From NCBI GenBank assembly GCA_948439405.1, contig CAOJNB010000006.1:1-64000 (forward strand): a stretch of DNA of 64,000 nucleotides, written 5' to 3'. The stretch comes from an uncultured Coriobacteriaceae bacterium (GTDB lineage Bacteria; Actinomycetota; Coriobacteriia; Coriobacteriales; Atopobiaceae). Position numbers and translations under genes: made by a program. Below the pieces are notes generated by a model. The model worked only from the letters and a program-made list of their open reading frames with translations. It searched no databases and was not told the origin of the DNA. Below, piece after piece: positions 1-13,055 of the stretch. The stretch's first letter is position 1, and each line of letters starts with the position of its first letter.

Positions 1-435
1 GAAGCCGCGCAGGCCGATGTCGAGGATCAGGCCGCCCTTGACGACCTCGATGACGTCGCCCTCGACGTTCTCGCCGGCGTTGAACTTCTCCTCGATGCGG
101 TTCCAGGCGCGCTCGTACTCGGCGCGCTTCTTGGAGAGCACGAGGCGGCCGTCCTTGTCCTCCTTCTGCAGGACCAGGGCCTCGACCTCCTCGCCCATGC
201 TGACGAGGTCCTCGGGGTTGGCGTCCTTGCGGATGGACAGCTCGCGCACCGGGATGACGCCCTCGGACTTGAAGCCGATGTCGAGCAGCACCTCGTCGCG
301 CTCGATCTTGACGACGGTGCCAGTTACCAGGGTGCCCTCATTGAGGTCGGTGATCGTCCCGTCGATGAGGCCGTTCAGCTCCTCGTCGCTCATGTCGTCC
401 AGCGAGAAGACTGACGTGTTCTGAAGTTCGCTCAA
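1..435 (-). CDS. rpsA: 30S ribosomal protein S1 (N-terminal part, cut by window edge)
   Basis: The first 145 codons are present and the gene runs off the left edge with the frame intact. S1 binds mRNA upstream of the start site and helps the 30S subunit load it. Residues about 37-105 form one S1 RNA-binding repeat (GTVVKIERDEVLLDIGFKSEG) and a second begins near residue 122 (VEGDVIEVVKGGLILDIG). I chose the TTG at 435 because GGAAGGGG lies just upstream and the protein then starts MSELQNTSVF. The next in-frame ATG (codon 15) lies inside the conserved acidic lead-in. The leader holds an inverted repeat GGCGCC (486-491 and 502-507) of unknown role. Confidence 0.93.
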   Translation of the reverse strand, partial: MSELQNTSVFSLDDMSDEELNGLIDGTITDLNEGTLVTGTVVKIERDEVLLDIGFKSEGVIPVRELSIRKDANPEDLVSMGEEVEALVLQKEDKDGRLVLSKKRAEYERAWNRIEEKFNAGENVEGDVIEVVKGGLILDIGLRGF

Positions 436-659
436 AGGTGGACCCCTTCCGAAACCGGGGCCCCGTTCGCTTAGTCACCGCGCTTGGCGCCTCCAAGGTA
501 TGGCGCCGACCTGATAACTACTCGTCCGGGGGCCGACAGATGCCGCGTGGTCGTCGATGCCACGCATACGAAAACACTACGGGAGCACGTCCCGCATTTC
601 AAGGCGGATCGGAGCTATTCGGCGAAAGAGCACGAGGGCGCGCGACCCGCGCGCGGACC

Positions 660-1097
660 CTACTCCCCGGCCTCGTAGTCGAGGATGCGCTGCACCTTGT
701 CGAAGCTGCGGCAGTTGGGGTCCCACGCGTTGGCGAGGTACTCGCGCAGCAGCTCCTTGGCGAGGTTGATCCCGATGACCTGCGAGCCCATGGTGACGAT
801 GTTCGCCATGTTGGAGAGCTGGGCGCGCTGGGCCTGGTAGACGTCGTGGACGCAGGCGGCGTAGGCGCCCTTCACCTTGTTGGCGGCGATCGAGACGCCG
901 ATGCCGGTGCCGCACAGCAGCACGCCGCGGTCGTACTCGCCGGCGGCCACGGCCTCGGCCACGCGGATCGCCACGTTGGCGTAGATCGCGTCGTCGCTGC
1001 CGAAGTCCTCGACCTCGTGGCCGAGCTCGACGGCGTAGTCCATCAGCTGGCGCTTGAAGTCCTCCGCGTTGGGGTCGCATCCGAACGCGAGCCTCAT
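660..1097 (-). CDS. RpiB/LacA/LacB-family sugar-phosphate isomerase
   Basis: A 145-residue protein of the RpiB/LacAB aldose-ketose isomerase family, at the usual length. The catalytic cysteine sits in LLCGTGIG (C62), followed by the family stretch AANKVKGAYAACVHD. Ordinary ribose-5-phosphate isomerase B starts GCDHxG and has a histidine near residue 99. Here the start is GCDPNA, and the later segment reads RAQLSNMANIVTMG, closer to the tetrulose-phosphate isomerase branch (SNNAQ-type). The substrate may therefore not be ribose 5-phosphate; this is inference. It lies 68 bases downstream of, and on the same strand as, a glycerol-1-phosphate-type dehydrogenase, probably as one operon. GCGCGCG/CGCGCGC (638-644 and 648-654) downstream can form a hairpin. 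Confidence 0.85.
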   Translation of the reverse strand: MRLAFGCDPNAEDFKRQLMDYAVELGHEVEDFGSDDAIYANVAIRVAEAVAAGEYDRGVLLCGTGIGVSIAANKVKGAYAACVHDVYQAQRAQLSNMANIVTMGSQVIGINLAKELLREYLANAWDPNCRSFDKVQRILDYEAGE

Positions 1098-1165
1098 GTC
1101 GCATCCCTCCCTCGCCCCCCTCCCGGGGGCTCCGTGTCCTCGCTTCTCGGCGCGCGTGCGCCGTC

Positions 1166-2344
1166 CTAGCCGTACAGCTCCTCCGTGATCGCGTCGGCGA
1201 CCTCCTCAAGCCTGCCGCGCTCGAGCGCGAAGCGCAGGATCGAGTAGCGCGGGCGCACGGTGTGGCCCTCGAGCAGGCTCGAGCGGAACAGGTCGCGCCC
1301 GATGCCGATCTCGACCGGGCTCGCGGGCGCGCCGCCGCGGCGCAGCAGGGCCTCGATCTCGGCGTGGGGCGGGCAGAGCGCGCCGGTGCCCTCGGGCAGC
1401 TCGTCGGCGAGCAGCTCGAAGAAGCGCGCGATCACCGGCGTCGCCACGCCGACCTGGATGCCGTGGTGGTTGGGGTTCTCGCCGCGCGCGATCGAGTCCA
1501 TCTCCCAGTAGTGGGACAGCATGTGCTCGGCGCCGGAGGCCGGGCGCGAGATGTTGACGAGCGCCATCGCGACGCCCGTCATCGTGAGCGCCTCCATGAG
1601 CGCGCCGAGCGCCTCGGGGTCGCGCCGCGGCAGCCCGTCGGCGCGCTCGAAGCAGGCGTCCAGCGCGCGGCGGACGAGGGTCACGCAGGTGTCGCAGCGG
1701 TAGTCGCCGTTCGCCTTGACGGCGAGGTCCCAGTCGGCGATCGCGGTGATCTTGCCCACGACGTCGCCGAAGCCGGCCTGCACGAGGTCCTGCGGGGCCG
1801 TGGCGAGCACGTCCGTGTCGCCCACGAGGCCGTAGGTGAGGTGGGCCTGGGGGGAGTACTTGCGCCCCTGCATGAAGATGGGGGCGCCGTCGGCGACGTA
1901 GCCGTCCATCGAGGGGGCGGTGCCCACGACGATGTAGGGCAGCCCCGTGCGAGAGGTCACGAACTTCACGGAGTCGTTGATCACCCCGGAGCCGACGGCG
2001 ACCATGAGGCCGCAGTCGAGGTCCTGGTTCTGCACGATGCGCCCGAGGGTCGCCTCGTCGGGGATCAGGATGTCGTCGCCGCAGTCGAACAGCAGCTCCT
2101 TGACGTCGAAGCCCGCCCCGCGCAGCAGCTCGACGGCGCGCCTGCCGGCGACCTCGTAGGTGTTGTTGTCGAAGACGACGAGGACCTTCGACCCCTTGAA
2201 GGGCTCGGCCATCGCCGGGAGGTCCTCGATGGCGCCCGGCCGGATCGAGATGTCGTGCACCGGGAACACGTGGCGCCTGCCGCAGGAGCAGTCGAACTCC
2301 GCCATCGGCATCTCGTTGATGGTCATCTCCAGGATCTCGTCCAT
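1166..2344 (-). CDS. Glycerol-1-phosphate dehydrogenase-like protein (AraM/EgsA family)
   Basis: A 392-residue protein of the iron/zinc dehydrogenase superfamily, AraM/EgsA branch, which reduces dihydroxyacetone phosphate to sn-glycerol 1-phosphate with NAD(P)H in bacteria and archaea. Visible signatures are the nucleotide-binding turn AVGSGVINDSVK, the substrate loop TAPSMDGYVADGAP, and metal ligands in QAGFGDVVGK and the later NISRPASGAEHMLSHYWE and NPNHHGIQVG histidines. The N-terminus carries a short extension with a CSCGRRH cluster. The start ATG at 2344 has GAGGGAGACGCGCG upstream. It is the first gene of a pair with the RpiB-family isomerase. A bacterial role in unusual glycerolipids or sugar-alcohol phosphate metabolism is possible but not shown here. 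Confidence 0.85.
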   Translation of the reverse strand: MDEILEMTINEMPMAEFDCSCGRRHVFPVHDISIRPGAIEDLPAMAEPFKGSKVLVVFDNNTYEVAGRRAVELLRGAGFDVKELLFDCGDDILIPDEATLGRIVQNQDLDCGLMVAVGSGVINDSVKFVTSRTGLPYIVVGTAPSMDGYVADGAPIFMQGRKYSPQAHLTYGLVGDTDVLATAPQDLVQAGFGDVVGKITAIADWDLAVKANGDYRCDTCVTLVRRALDACFERADGLPRRDPEALGALMEALTMTGVAMALVNISRPASGAEHMLSHYWEMDSIARGENPNHHGIQVGVATPVIARFFELLADELPEGTGALCPPHAEIEALLRRGGAPASPVEIGIGRDLFRSSLLEGHTVRPRYSILRFALERGRLEEVADAITEELYG

Positions 2345-2375
2345 CGCGCGTCTCCCTCGTCTCGGCGTGCCACGA

Positions 2376-2381
2376 ATCGTA
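2376..2381 (-). promoter_or_regulatory. Putative -10 box, dehydrogenase/isomerase operon
   Basis: TACGAT reading on the minus strand, 32 bases before the ATG. The same hexamer style recurs before other genes in the window. No clear -35 element is visible. Confidence 0.45.
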
Positions 2382-2478
2382 GCACCGAACCCTGCCGCGC
2401 CCGCGCGGCGCGGGGCGTCGGGGGCCGCGGCGTCCTACCGGGCATCGGCACGGAGTGCGCCCAGTTTCTCCGACGGCT

Positions 2479-2612
2479 GGCAGGAAACACCCCTAAGTGC
2501 GTCTGTTTTCGCGCCCTTCGGGCTGCATTGGCCCAAAAAACCGCCTCACTTGGAGGTGTTTCCTGCCATCCGCGAGCGTACCGGAGTGCACATAACGGCA
2601 TTTCCTGCCATC
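2479..2612. repeat. Interrupted 21-bp inverted repeat plus third partial copy
   Basis: The left arm 2479-2499 (GGCAGGAAACACCCCTAAGT plus G) pairs with the right arm 2547-2567 (CACTTGGAGGTGTTTCCTGC plus C) with only two mismatches, across a 47-base spacer. The last bases of the right arm with its flank, TTTCCTGCCATC (2559-2570), recur exactly at 2601-2612. This looks like a dispersed extragenic palindromic element rather than a simple terminator, because the loop is long and no U tract follows. Confidence 0.7.
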
Positions 2613-2640
2613 GCGCCCGCAATTCCGCCGCACTAGAGGG

Positions 2641-2655
2641 CCTTGCCTGGCAAGG
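2641..2655. repeat. Short palindrome CCTTGCC-T-GGCAAGG
   Basis: A 7-bp perfect stem around a single base, 37 bases beyond the rnhA stop codon in the direction of transcription. It could act as a transcription end for polA-rnhA or belong to the repeat element next to it. No U tract follows. Confidence 0.35.
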
Positions 2656-2691
2656 ACCGCCGGGCGGGCGCGCTGCATCGGCGCGCGGCGC

Positions 2692-3177
2692 CTAGCGGGC
2701 GTCCTCGAACCCTTCGTCCTCGGGGAGGTCCGCGCCGTCGGCCGCGGCCGTGGCGAGCTCGTCGCAGCGCTCGTTCAGCGGGTCGCCGGCGTGCCCCTTG
2801 ACCCAGTGCCAGCGCACGTCGTGCGGCCCCATCGCCGCGAGGAGCCGGCGCCACAGGTCCTCGTTCTTCACCGGCTGCCGCGACGCCGTCCTCCACCCGC
2901 GGCGCAGCCAGCCCTCCACCCACCGCTGGCGGAAGGCGTTCACCAGGTACTGGGAGTCGGAGTGCAGCTCCACGCGGCACGGGCGCCTGAGCGCCTCGAG
3001 TGCGACGATGGCGGCGAGCAGCTCCATGCGGTTGTTCGTCGTGCGCCGGAAGCCGCCCGACAGCTCGCGGGTGCGGGTCACGCCCGCGGCGTCGGTGTGG
3101 GAGAGCACGGCCCCGTAGCCGCCCGGCCCGGGGTTGCCGCGCGAGGAGCCGTCGGTGTGGACGGTGACGACGTCCAC
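2692..3177 (-). CDS. rnhA: Ribonuclease HI
   Basis: A 161-residue ribonuclease HI, which cuts the RNA strand of RNA:DNA hybrids such as Okazaki primers and R-loops. The four metal-binding acids are visible: D9 in [12 protein letters not shown]52 in NNRMEL, D74 in HSDSQ and D139 in NERCDELA. The basic handle ([20 protein letters not shown]) is also present. The start is a GTG that follows the polA TAG stop with no gap, so translation is probably coupled to polA. Pairing with DNA polymerase I makes functional sense, since both process RNA primers. The short acidic C-terminal tail is not part of the fold. Confidence 0.95.
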   Translation of the reverse strand: MDVVTVHTDGSSRGNPGPGGYGAVLSHTDAAGVTRTRELSGGFRRTTNNRMELLAAIVALEALRRPCRVELHSDSQYLVNAFRQRWVEGWLRRGWRTASRQPVKNEDLWRRLLAAMGPHDVRWHWVKGHAGDPLNERCDELATAAADGADLPEDEGFEDAR

Positions 3178-5865
3178 CTACTTCGCCTCCGCCCAGGTCG
3201 CGCCCCAGCTCGGCTCCGCCACGAGCGGCACCTTGAGCTCGACGACGCCCTCCATCTCCTCGCGGGCGAGCGCCGCGACGGCCTCGAGCTCGTCGGCGGG
3301 GACCTCGAAGTCGAGCTCGTCGTGGATCTGGAGGACGAGCTTGGCGCGCATCCCCTCGGCGCGAAGGCGCGCGTCGACGCGGTTCATCGCGACCTTGATG
3401 ATGTCGGCGGCGGACCCCTGCATCGGGTGGTTCATCGCGGTGCGCTCGCCGAAGGCGCGCTGCTGGGGGCTGCGCGCGGCGATGTCGGGCACGTGGCGCT
3501 TGCGCCCGTACATCGTGGCGACCCACAGGTGGCGCTTGGCGAAGGCAACCGTCTCGTCGAGGAAGCGGCGCACGCCGGGGTAGGCCTCGAAGTACATGTC
3601 GATCATGCGCTGGGCCTCGCCCATCGGGATCTTGAGCGAGCGCGACAGCCCGAAGGCCTGCTGGCCGTAGACGATGCCGAAGTTCACCGCCTTCGCGCGG
3701 CTGCGCAGCTCGGGGGTGACCTCGTCGGGGGCGACGCCGAACACGCGCGCGGCGGTGGCGGAGTGGAAGTCCGCCCCCTCGCAGAAGGCGGCCACGAGGT
3801 GCTCGTCGCCGGAGAGGTGGGCGAGCAGGCGCAGCTCGATCTGGGAGTAGTCGCAGGCCAGGAACACGCAGCCCTCCGCGACGGTGAAGGCGCGGCGCAC
3901 GCGGTGGCCCAGCTCGGAGCGCGTGGGGATGTTCTGCAGGTTGGGGTTGGAGCTCGACAGGCGGCCGGTGGCGGCGACCGTCTGGTTGAGGGTGGTGTGG
4001 ATCCTGCCGTCGCCGGCCACGAGGGCGGGCAGGGCGTCCAGGTAGGTGGAGCGAATCTTCGCCTTCTCGCGATACTCGAGCACGTCGCGCACCACCTGGT
4101 GGCCCTCGGCGAGGTCGGCGAGGACGGAGGCGTTGGTGGAGTAGAAGCCCTTGCGCGTCTTCTTGAGGCCGGCGGTGGGCAGCCCCATCACGTCGAACAG
4201 GACGTGGGAGAGCTGCTGCGGCGAGTCGACGTTGAACTCCTCGCCGGCCGCCTCGAACACGCGGGCGCGCACGGCGTCGATGTCGGCCGCGAGCTCCGCG
4301 GACTGCTGGGCGAGCACGGCCGGGTCGCAGGCGAGCCCCGTGCGCTCCATGCGGGCGAGGGTCGCGAGCAGCGGCATCTCGACCTGGCGGAACAGCGGCA
4401 GGCAGCCGTCCTGCTCCATCGCGGCCTCGAGCGGGGCCACGAGCTCGCGGCAGGCGAGCGCCTCGACGGCGGCCGCGGGCAGCTCGTCGGTGGCCTCGGG
4501 CAGCGAGCGGTCGAGCCAGCGCTCCGCCACCTCGGCGACGGGGTAGGAGCCCTTGGAGGAGTCGAGCAGGTAGGCGGCGACGCCCACGTCGAACAGGCGC
4601 TCCGGGCACAGCTCGGCGGCCGGGAAGGCCTCCGGCTCGGAGGAGTCCGCTGGGCTCGCCATGCGCACGAGCGCCTTCGCGTCGCCGGCCGCGACGCGGC
4701 CGCGACGCAGCAGGTCGCACAGGGACCCGATCGCGGCGTCGCCCTCGAGGCGCAGCAGCCTCGTCGCGGTGGCGACCCACAGCGCGACGCCGGGCGCCTC
4801 GGGCTCGAGGCCCAGCGAGAGCGACATCTGGGCGGGACCCTCCTCCACCTGCGCGGCGACGCCGAGCCAGGCGCCGGAGGCGACCGCGCCCTCGAGCGCG
4901 GCGAGCGCGGCGTCGCCGGCGACGAGCTCGCCGACCTCCACGGCGTCCGCGCCGGCCTCGCCCTCGCCCGCGGCGAGCTGCGCCATGCGCGTGGCGATGC
5001 GGCCGAAGCCGAGCTCGGCGTAGGCGGCGCGCACGGAGGCGGGGTCGAAGGTGGGGAAGCGGGTCTCGGCGAGGTCGAGCTCGACGGGCGCGTCCGTGCG
5101 GATGGTGGCGACCTCGCGCGAGACGAGCGCGTCGTCCACGTGGGCGCGCAGGTTCTCCCCCATCTTGCCCTTGACCTCGTCGGCGTGCGCAATCACCTCG
5201 TCGAGGCTGCCGTACTGGGCGATGAGGGCGGCGGCCTTCTTGGGGCCGATGCCGGGGACGCCGGGGATGTTGTCGGACGAGTCGCCCTTGAGGCCGTAGA
5301 AGTCCGGCACGAGCTCGGGCGTGACGCCGCCGTAGAGGTCCGCGACGGTCTCCGGCGTCATCACCTCGACGTTCGAGAGGCCCTTGCGGGTGGTCACGAC
5401 GCGGACGTGCTCGGTGGTGAGCTGGTACATGTCGCGGTCGCCCGTGACGATGAGCATGTCGAAGCCCTCGGCCTCGCCGCGGCGCGCGAGGGTGCCGAGC
5501 AGGTCGTCGCCCTCCCAGCCCTCGGCCTCCACGACGGGCACCTCCATGGCGGCGAGCAGCCCCTTCACCATGGGGAACTGGACGCGCAGGTCGTCGTCCA
5601 TCGGGGGGCGCTGCGCCTTGTACTGGGGCAGCATCTCCATGCGCACCCGCGGCTTGCCGCGGTCGAAGGCGACGGCGAGCCCGTCGGGCCGGAAGGTGTC
5701 GACGAGCTTGAGCAGCATCGAGGAGAACCCGAAGGCGGCGTTGGTGGGGCGCCCGTCCGGCGCGTTCATGGTGGGCGGGACGGCGTGGAAGGCGCGGTGC
5801 ATGAGGGAGTTGCCGTCCACGACGGCGATGGTGCGGCGCTCGCGGGCGTCGGTCTCGTAGGGCAT
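3178..5865 (-). CDS. polA: DNA polymerase I, proofreading site degenerate
   Basis: An 895-residue DNA polymerase I, used in Okazaki fragment maturation and excision repair. The N-terminal 5'-3' exonuclease (from VVDGNSLMHRAF, residues about 13-290, with GVPGIGPKKAAAL) is intact. The polymerase domain shows motif A (ACDYSQIELRLLAHLS, near residue 670), motif B (RAKAVNFGIVYGQ, near 725) and motif C (QIHDELDFE, near 848). The middle 3'-5' exonuclease domain (about 305-525) lacks the DxE start (WLGVAAQVEE instead) and the later catalytic aspartates, so proofreading is probably absent, as in many Gram-positive Pol I enzymes. The ATG at 5865 has AAGGAG seven bases upstream. It is transcribed divergently from glnN and runs straight into rnhA. 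Confidence 0.96.
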   Translation of the reverse strand: MPYETDARERRTIAVVDGNSLMHRAFHAVPPTMNAPDGRPTNAAFGFSSMLLKLVDTFRPDGLAVAFDRGKPRVRMEMLPQYKAQRPPMDDDLRVQFPMVKGLLAAMEVPVVEAEGWEGDDLLGTLARRGEAEGFDMLIVTGDRDMYQLTTEHVRVVTTRKGLSNVEVMTPETVADLYGGVTPELVPDFYGLKGDSSDNIPGVPGIGPKKAAALIAQYGSLDEVIAHADEVKGKMGENLRAHVDDALVSREVATIRTDAPVELDLAETRFPTFDPASVRAAYAELGFGRIATRMAQLAAGEGEAGADAVEVGELVAGDAALAALEGAVASGAWLGVAAQVEEGPAQMSLSLGLEPEAPGVALWVATATRLLRLEGDAAIGSLCDLLRRGRVAAGDAKALVRMASPADSSEPEAFPAAELCPERLFDVGVAAYLLDSSKGSYPVAEVAERWLDRSLPEATDELPAAAVEALACRELVAPLEAAMEQDGCLPLFRQVEMPLLATLARMERTGLACDPAVLAQQSAELAADIDAVRARVFEAAGEEFNVDSPQQLSHVLFDVMGLPTAGLKKTRKGFYSTNASVLADLAEGHQVVRDVLEYREKAKIRSTYLDALPALVAGDGRIHTTLNQTVAATGRLSSSNPNLQNIPTRSELGHRVRRAFTVAEGCVFLACDYSQIELRLLAHLSGDEHLVAAFCEGADFHSATAARVFGVAPDEVTPELRSRAKAVNFGIVYGQQAFGLSRSLKIPMGEAQRMIDMYFEAYPGVRRFLDETVAFAKRHLWVATMYGRKRHVPDIAARSPQQRAFGERTAMNHPMQGSAADIIKVAMNRVDARLRAEGMRAKLVLQIHDELDFEVPADELEAVAALAREEMEGVVELKVPLVAEPSWGATWAEAK

Positions 5866-5898
5866 GGGTGCGCTCCTTGGGTCGCTCGTTCGCCTGTG

Positions 5899-5904
5899 AT
5901 TGTA
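5899..5904 (-). promoter_or_regulatory. Putative -10 box for polA
   Basis: TACAAT on the minus strand, 34 bases before the polA ATG. It is identical to the -10 boxes of glnN, rlmKL and kup in this window. Confidence 0.55.
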
Positions 5905-5936
5905 TCCGCTGGGCCGGACGCGGCCCGGACGGGCTT

Positions 5937-5953
5937 CACGTGCTCGTCACGTG
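5937..5953. promoter_or_regulatory. Paired CACGTG sites between polA and glnN
   Basis: Two copies of the palindrome CACGTG (5937-5942 and 5948-5953) start 11 bases apart, one helical turn. They lie about 40 bases upstream of the glnN -10 box and 35 bases upstream of the polA -10 box. Two sites on the same helix face suit a dimeric regulator, perhaps of nitrogen metabolism. The factor is unknown. Confidence 0.4.
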
Positions 5954-5991
5954 AGCGTTCCCGTCGCGACCCGCTCGCGAAACCCCACCGA

Positions 5992-5997
5992 TACAAT
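5992..5997 (+). promoter_or_regulatory. Putative -10 box for glnN
   Basis: TACAAT on the plus strand, leaving an 83-base leader before the glnN ATG. No convincing -35 hexamer is present at the usual distance. Confidence 0.55.
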
Positions 5998-6080
5998 GCC
6001 CCTATACGGTACGTAACGTCCGCGCGGCGCGGGCGAGCAGCCCGAGCCGCCCGTCCTTCCGACCGAAAGCGGTGAGCCAG

Positions 6081-8168
<2,088 letters not shown>

Positions 8169-8214
8169 CGCGGAGGGCGGCGCGAGGCCGCGACCGGACG
8201 CGACGGAACGACGC

Positions 8215-8238
8215 GGGGAGGGCCTTCGGGCCCTCCCC
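8215..8238 (+). terminator. Hairpin after glnN
   Basis: GGGGAGGGC, loop CTTCGG, GCCCTCCCC: a perfect 9-bp stem starting 46 bases after the glnN stop. It has no U tract but is very stable. Confidence 0.6.
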
Positions 8239-8245
8239 GTCCCAT

Positions 8246-8268
8246 GCGCCCGCTCCCCGAGCGGGCGC
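8246..8268 (+). terminator. Second hairpin after glnN
   Basis: GCGCCCGCTC, loop CCC, GAGCGGGCGC: a perfect 10-bp stem directly after the first hairpin. The two together probably insulate the MATE gene promoter from glnN transcription. Confidence 0.5.
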
Positions 8269-8304
8269 CCCTCCCCACTTGCGCGGCGCCCGCGGACGCG
8301 CATG

Positions 8305-8310
8305 TATAGT
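8305..8310 (+). promoter_or_regulatory. Putative -10 box for MATE transporter
   Basis: TATAGT on the plus strand, 72 bases before the ATG at 8383. It overlaps an upstream in-frame ATG (8302), which argues against starting the protein there. Confidence 0.5.
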
Positions 8311-8382
8311 CGTGTACTGCAATGTCATGCCGCAACCGCGCCGCCTCGGCGCGAGGCCGCGAGACGGGACGGGGGGGATTCC

Positions 8383-9756
8383 ATGGCACGCGACGCCCAT
8401 CCGGGGAAGGCACGCTCGCTCGACGTCACCGAGGGCGTCATCTGGAGGCAGTTCCTCCAGCTGTTCTGGCCCATCTTCCTGGGATCGGCCGTCCAGCAGG
8501 CCTACCAGCTCGTCAACACCTTCGTCGTGGGCCACTTCGCCGGCACCGACGCGCTCGGCGGCATCCAGGCGACCCAGTCCCTCAACGAGCTCGCCGTCGT
8601 GTTCTGCGTGGGCGTCGGCGCGGGCTGCGCCATCATCGTCGGCGAGCGCTTCGGGGCGCGCGATGACGAGGGGGTGTCGGTGGCAAGCCACACCGCGATG
8701 GCGCTCGCCGTCGTGATCGGGCTCGTCGTGACGCTCGCGGCCCAGCTCGTGCTCGACCCGGTGCTCCGCTTCATCCACACCCCCGAGGAGCTGCTGTGGG
8801 AGTCGCTCGCCTACAGCCGCATGTTCCTCGCGGCCCTCACGCTCACCCTCGTCTACAACATGGGGGCCGGCGTCCTGCGCGCCGTGGGCGACACGCGCAC
8901 CCCCGCCCTGATCCTCGGCGTCTCGCTGCTGGTCGCCGCGGGGCTCGACATGGTGTTCGTCGCCTGGATGCGTCTCGAGGCCTTCGGCTGCGGCCTCTCC
9001 TACCTGCTCGCCTACGCCGTCGCCGCCGTCCTCGTGGTCGCCTACCTCATGCGCTCCGAGGGGCCGTGGCGCATCGAGCTGCGCCGCCTGCGCATGGACG
9101 GGCGCTGCGCCCGGCGCATGCTCGTGACCGGTATCCCGCTCGGCGTGCAGTCCTCGGCCTACTCCGTCTCCAACATCGTGGTCCAGTCCTCGATCAACTC
9201 GTTCGGGGCCACCGTCGTCACCGGCTGGGGGCTCTCGGCGCGCATCGACGGCATCATCTGGCTCGTGGCCGACTCGCTCGGCACGGCGGTGACGACCTTC
9301 GTCGCGCAGAACTTCGGGGCCCGGCGCTGGGGTCGCATCCGGGACAGCCTCAAGGTCTCGCTCGCCATGTCGTTCCTGGTGGTGGGCGGCCTCTCCGCCG
9401 TGATCGTGCTCGCCGCCGAGCCGCTCGCCCGCTTCTTCGTCGCCGACGCCGGCGTCGTGGCGGCCTGCGTCACGCTGCTGCGCGGCATCGGGCCCTTCTA
9501 CTGCCTGTACTCGGTCTCGGCCAACATATCCGGCACGATCCGCGGCACCGGCGAGAGCCTGCGCCCGATGCTCATCACCATCGCCGGCACCTGCCTGCTG
9601 CGCGTCGCCTGGGTGCTGCTCGTGATGCCGCTGCACCACAGCCAGGTCGCCCTCATGCTGTGCTACCCGGTGACCTGGGTCGTGACGGACCTCGCGTTCG
9701 CCTGGTACTGGCGCCGCGGCGCCTGGCGGCGCGTCATGCGCGACGAGGCGGCGTAG
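8383..9756 (+). CDS. MATE family efflux transporter
   Basis: A 457-residue inner-membrane protein of the MATE (NorM/DinF-type) family, which exports drugs or metabolites in exchange for H+ or Na+. Twelve hydrophobic segments are visible in two six-helix halves. The first begins IWRQFLQLFWPIFLGSAVQQ with the family motif VNTFVVGHFAGTDALGGI, and the second begins near GIPLGVQSSAYSVSNI. I start at the ATG at 8383, preceded by a GGGGGGG ribosome site. The upstream ATG at 8302 lies within the promoter. The substrate cannot be read from sequence. It is followed by a bidirectional hairpin that separates it from convergent carB. Confidence 0.92.
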   Translation: MARDAHPGKARSLDVTEGVIWRQFLQLFWPIFLGSAVQQAYQLVNTFVVGHFAGTDALGGIQATQSLNELAVVFCVGVGAGCAIIVGERFGARDDEGVSVASHTAMALAVVIGLVVTLAAQLVLDPVLRFIHTPEELLWESLAYSRMFLAALTLTLVYNMGAGVLRAVGDTRTPALILGVSLLVAAGLDMVFVAWMRLEAFGCGLSYLLAYAVAAVLVVAYLMRSEGPWRIELRRLRMDGRCARRMLVTGIPLGVQSSAYSVSNIVVQSSINSFGATVVTGWGLSARIDGIIWLVADSLGTAVTTFVAQNFGARRWGRIRDSLKVSLAMSFLVVGGLSAVIVLAAEPLARFFVADAGVVAACVTLLRGIGPFYCLYSVSANISGTIRGTGESLRPMLITIAGTCLLRVAWVLLVMPLHHSQVALMLCYPVTWVVTDLAFAWYWRRGAWRRVMRDEAA

Positions 9757-9759
9757 CGG

Positions 9760-9785
9760 GAGGAGGGTCCTCGCGGACCCTCCTC
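9760..9785. terminator. Bidirectional hairpin between MATE gene and carB
   Basis: GAGGAGGGTCC, loop TCGC, GGACCCTCCTC: a perfect 11-bp stem four bases after the MATE stop and 24 bases from the carB stop. It can serve both convergent genes. Confidence 0.65.
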
Positions 9786-9809
9786 GCGTCGCGTCGTGTC
9801 GTCGTCGGC

Positions 9810-13054
<3,245 letters not shown>

Positions 13055-13055
<1 letters not shown>

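Larger units (their letters stand above)
2345..2691. other. Gene-free stretch with palindromic repeats
   Basis: This 347-base gap between the dehydrogenase start and the rnhA stop holds no supported gene. It contains the minus-strand -10 box at 2376-2381, a large interrupted palindrome (2479-2567) with a third partial copy (2601-2612), and a small palindrome (2641-2655) that may end polA-rnhA transcription. Its A/T-rich patches (CTGTTTTC, CCCAAAAAAC) stand out against the flanking genes. Confidence 0.75.
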
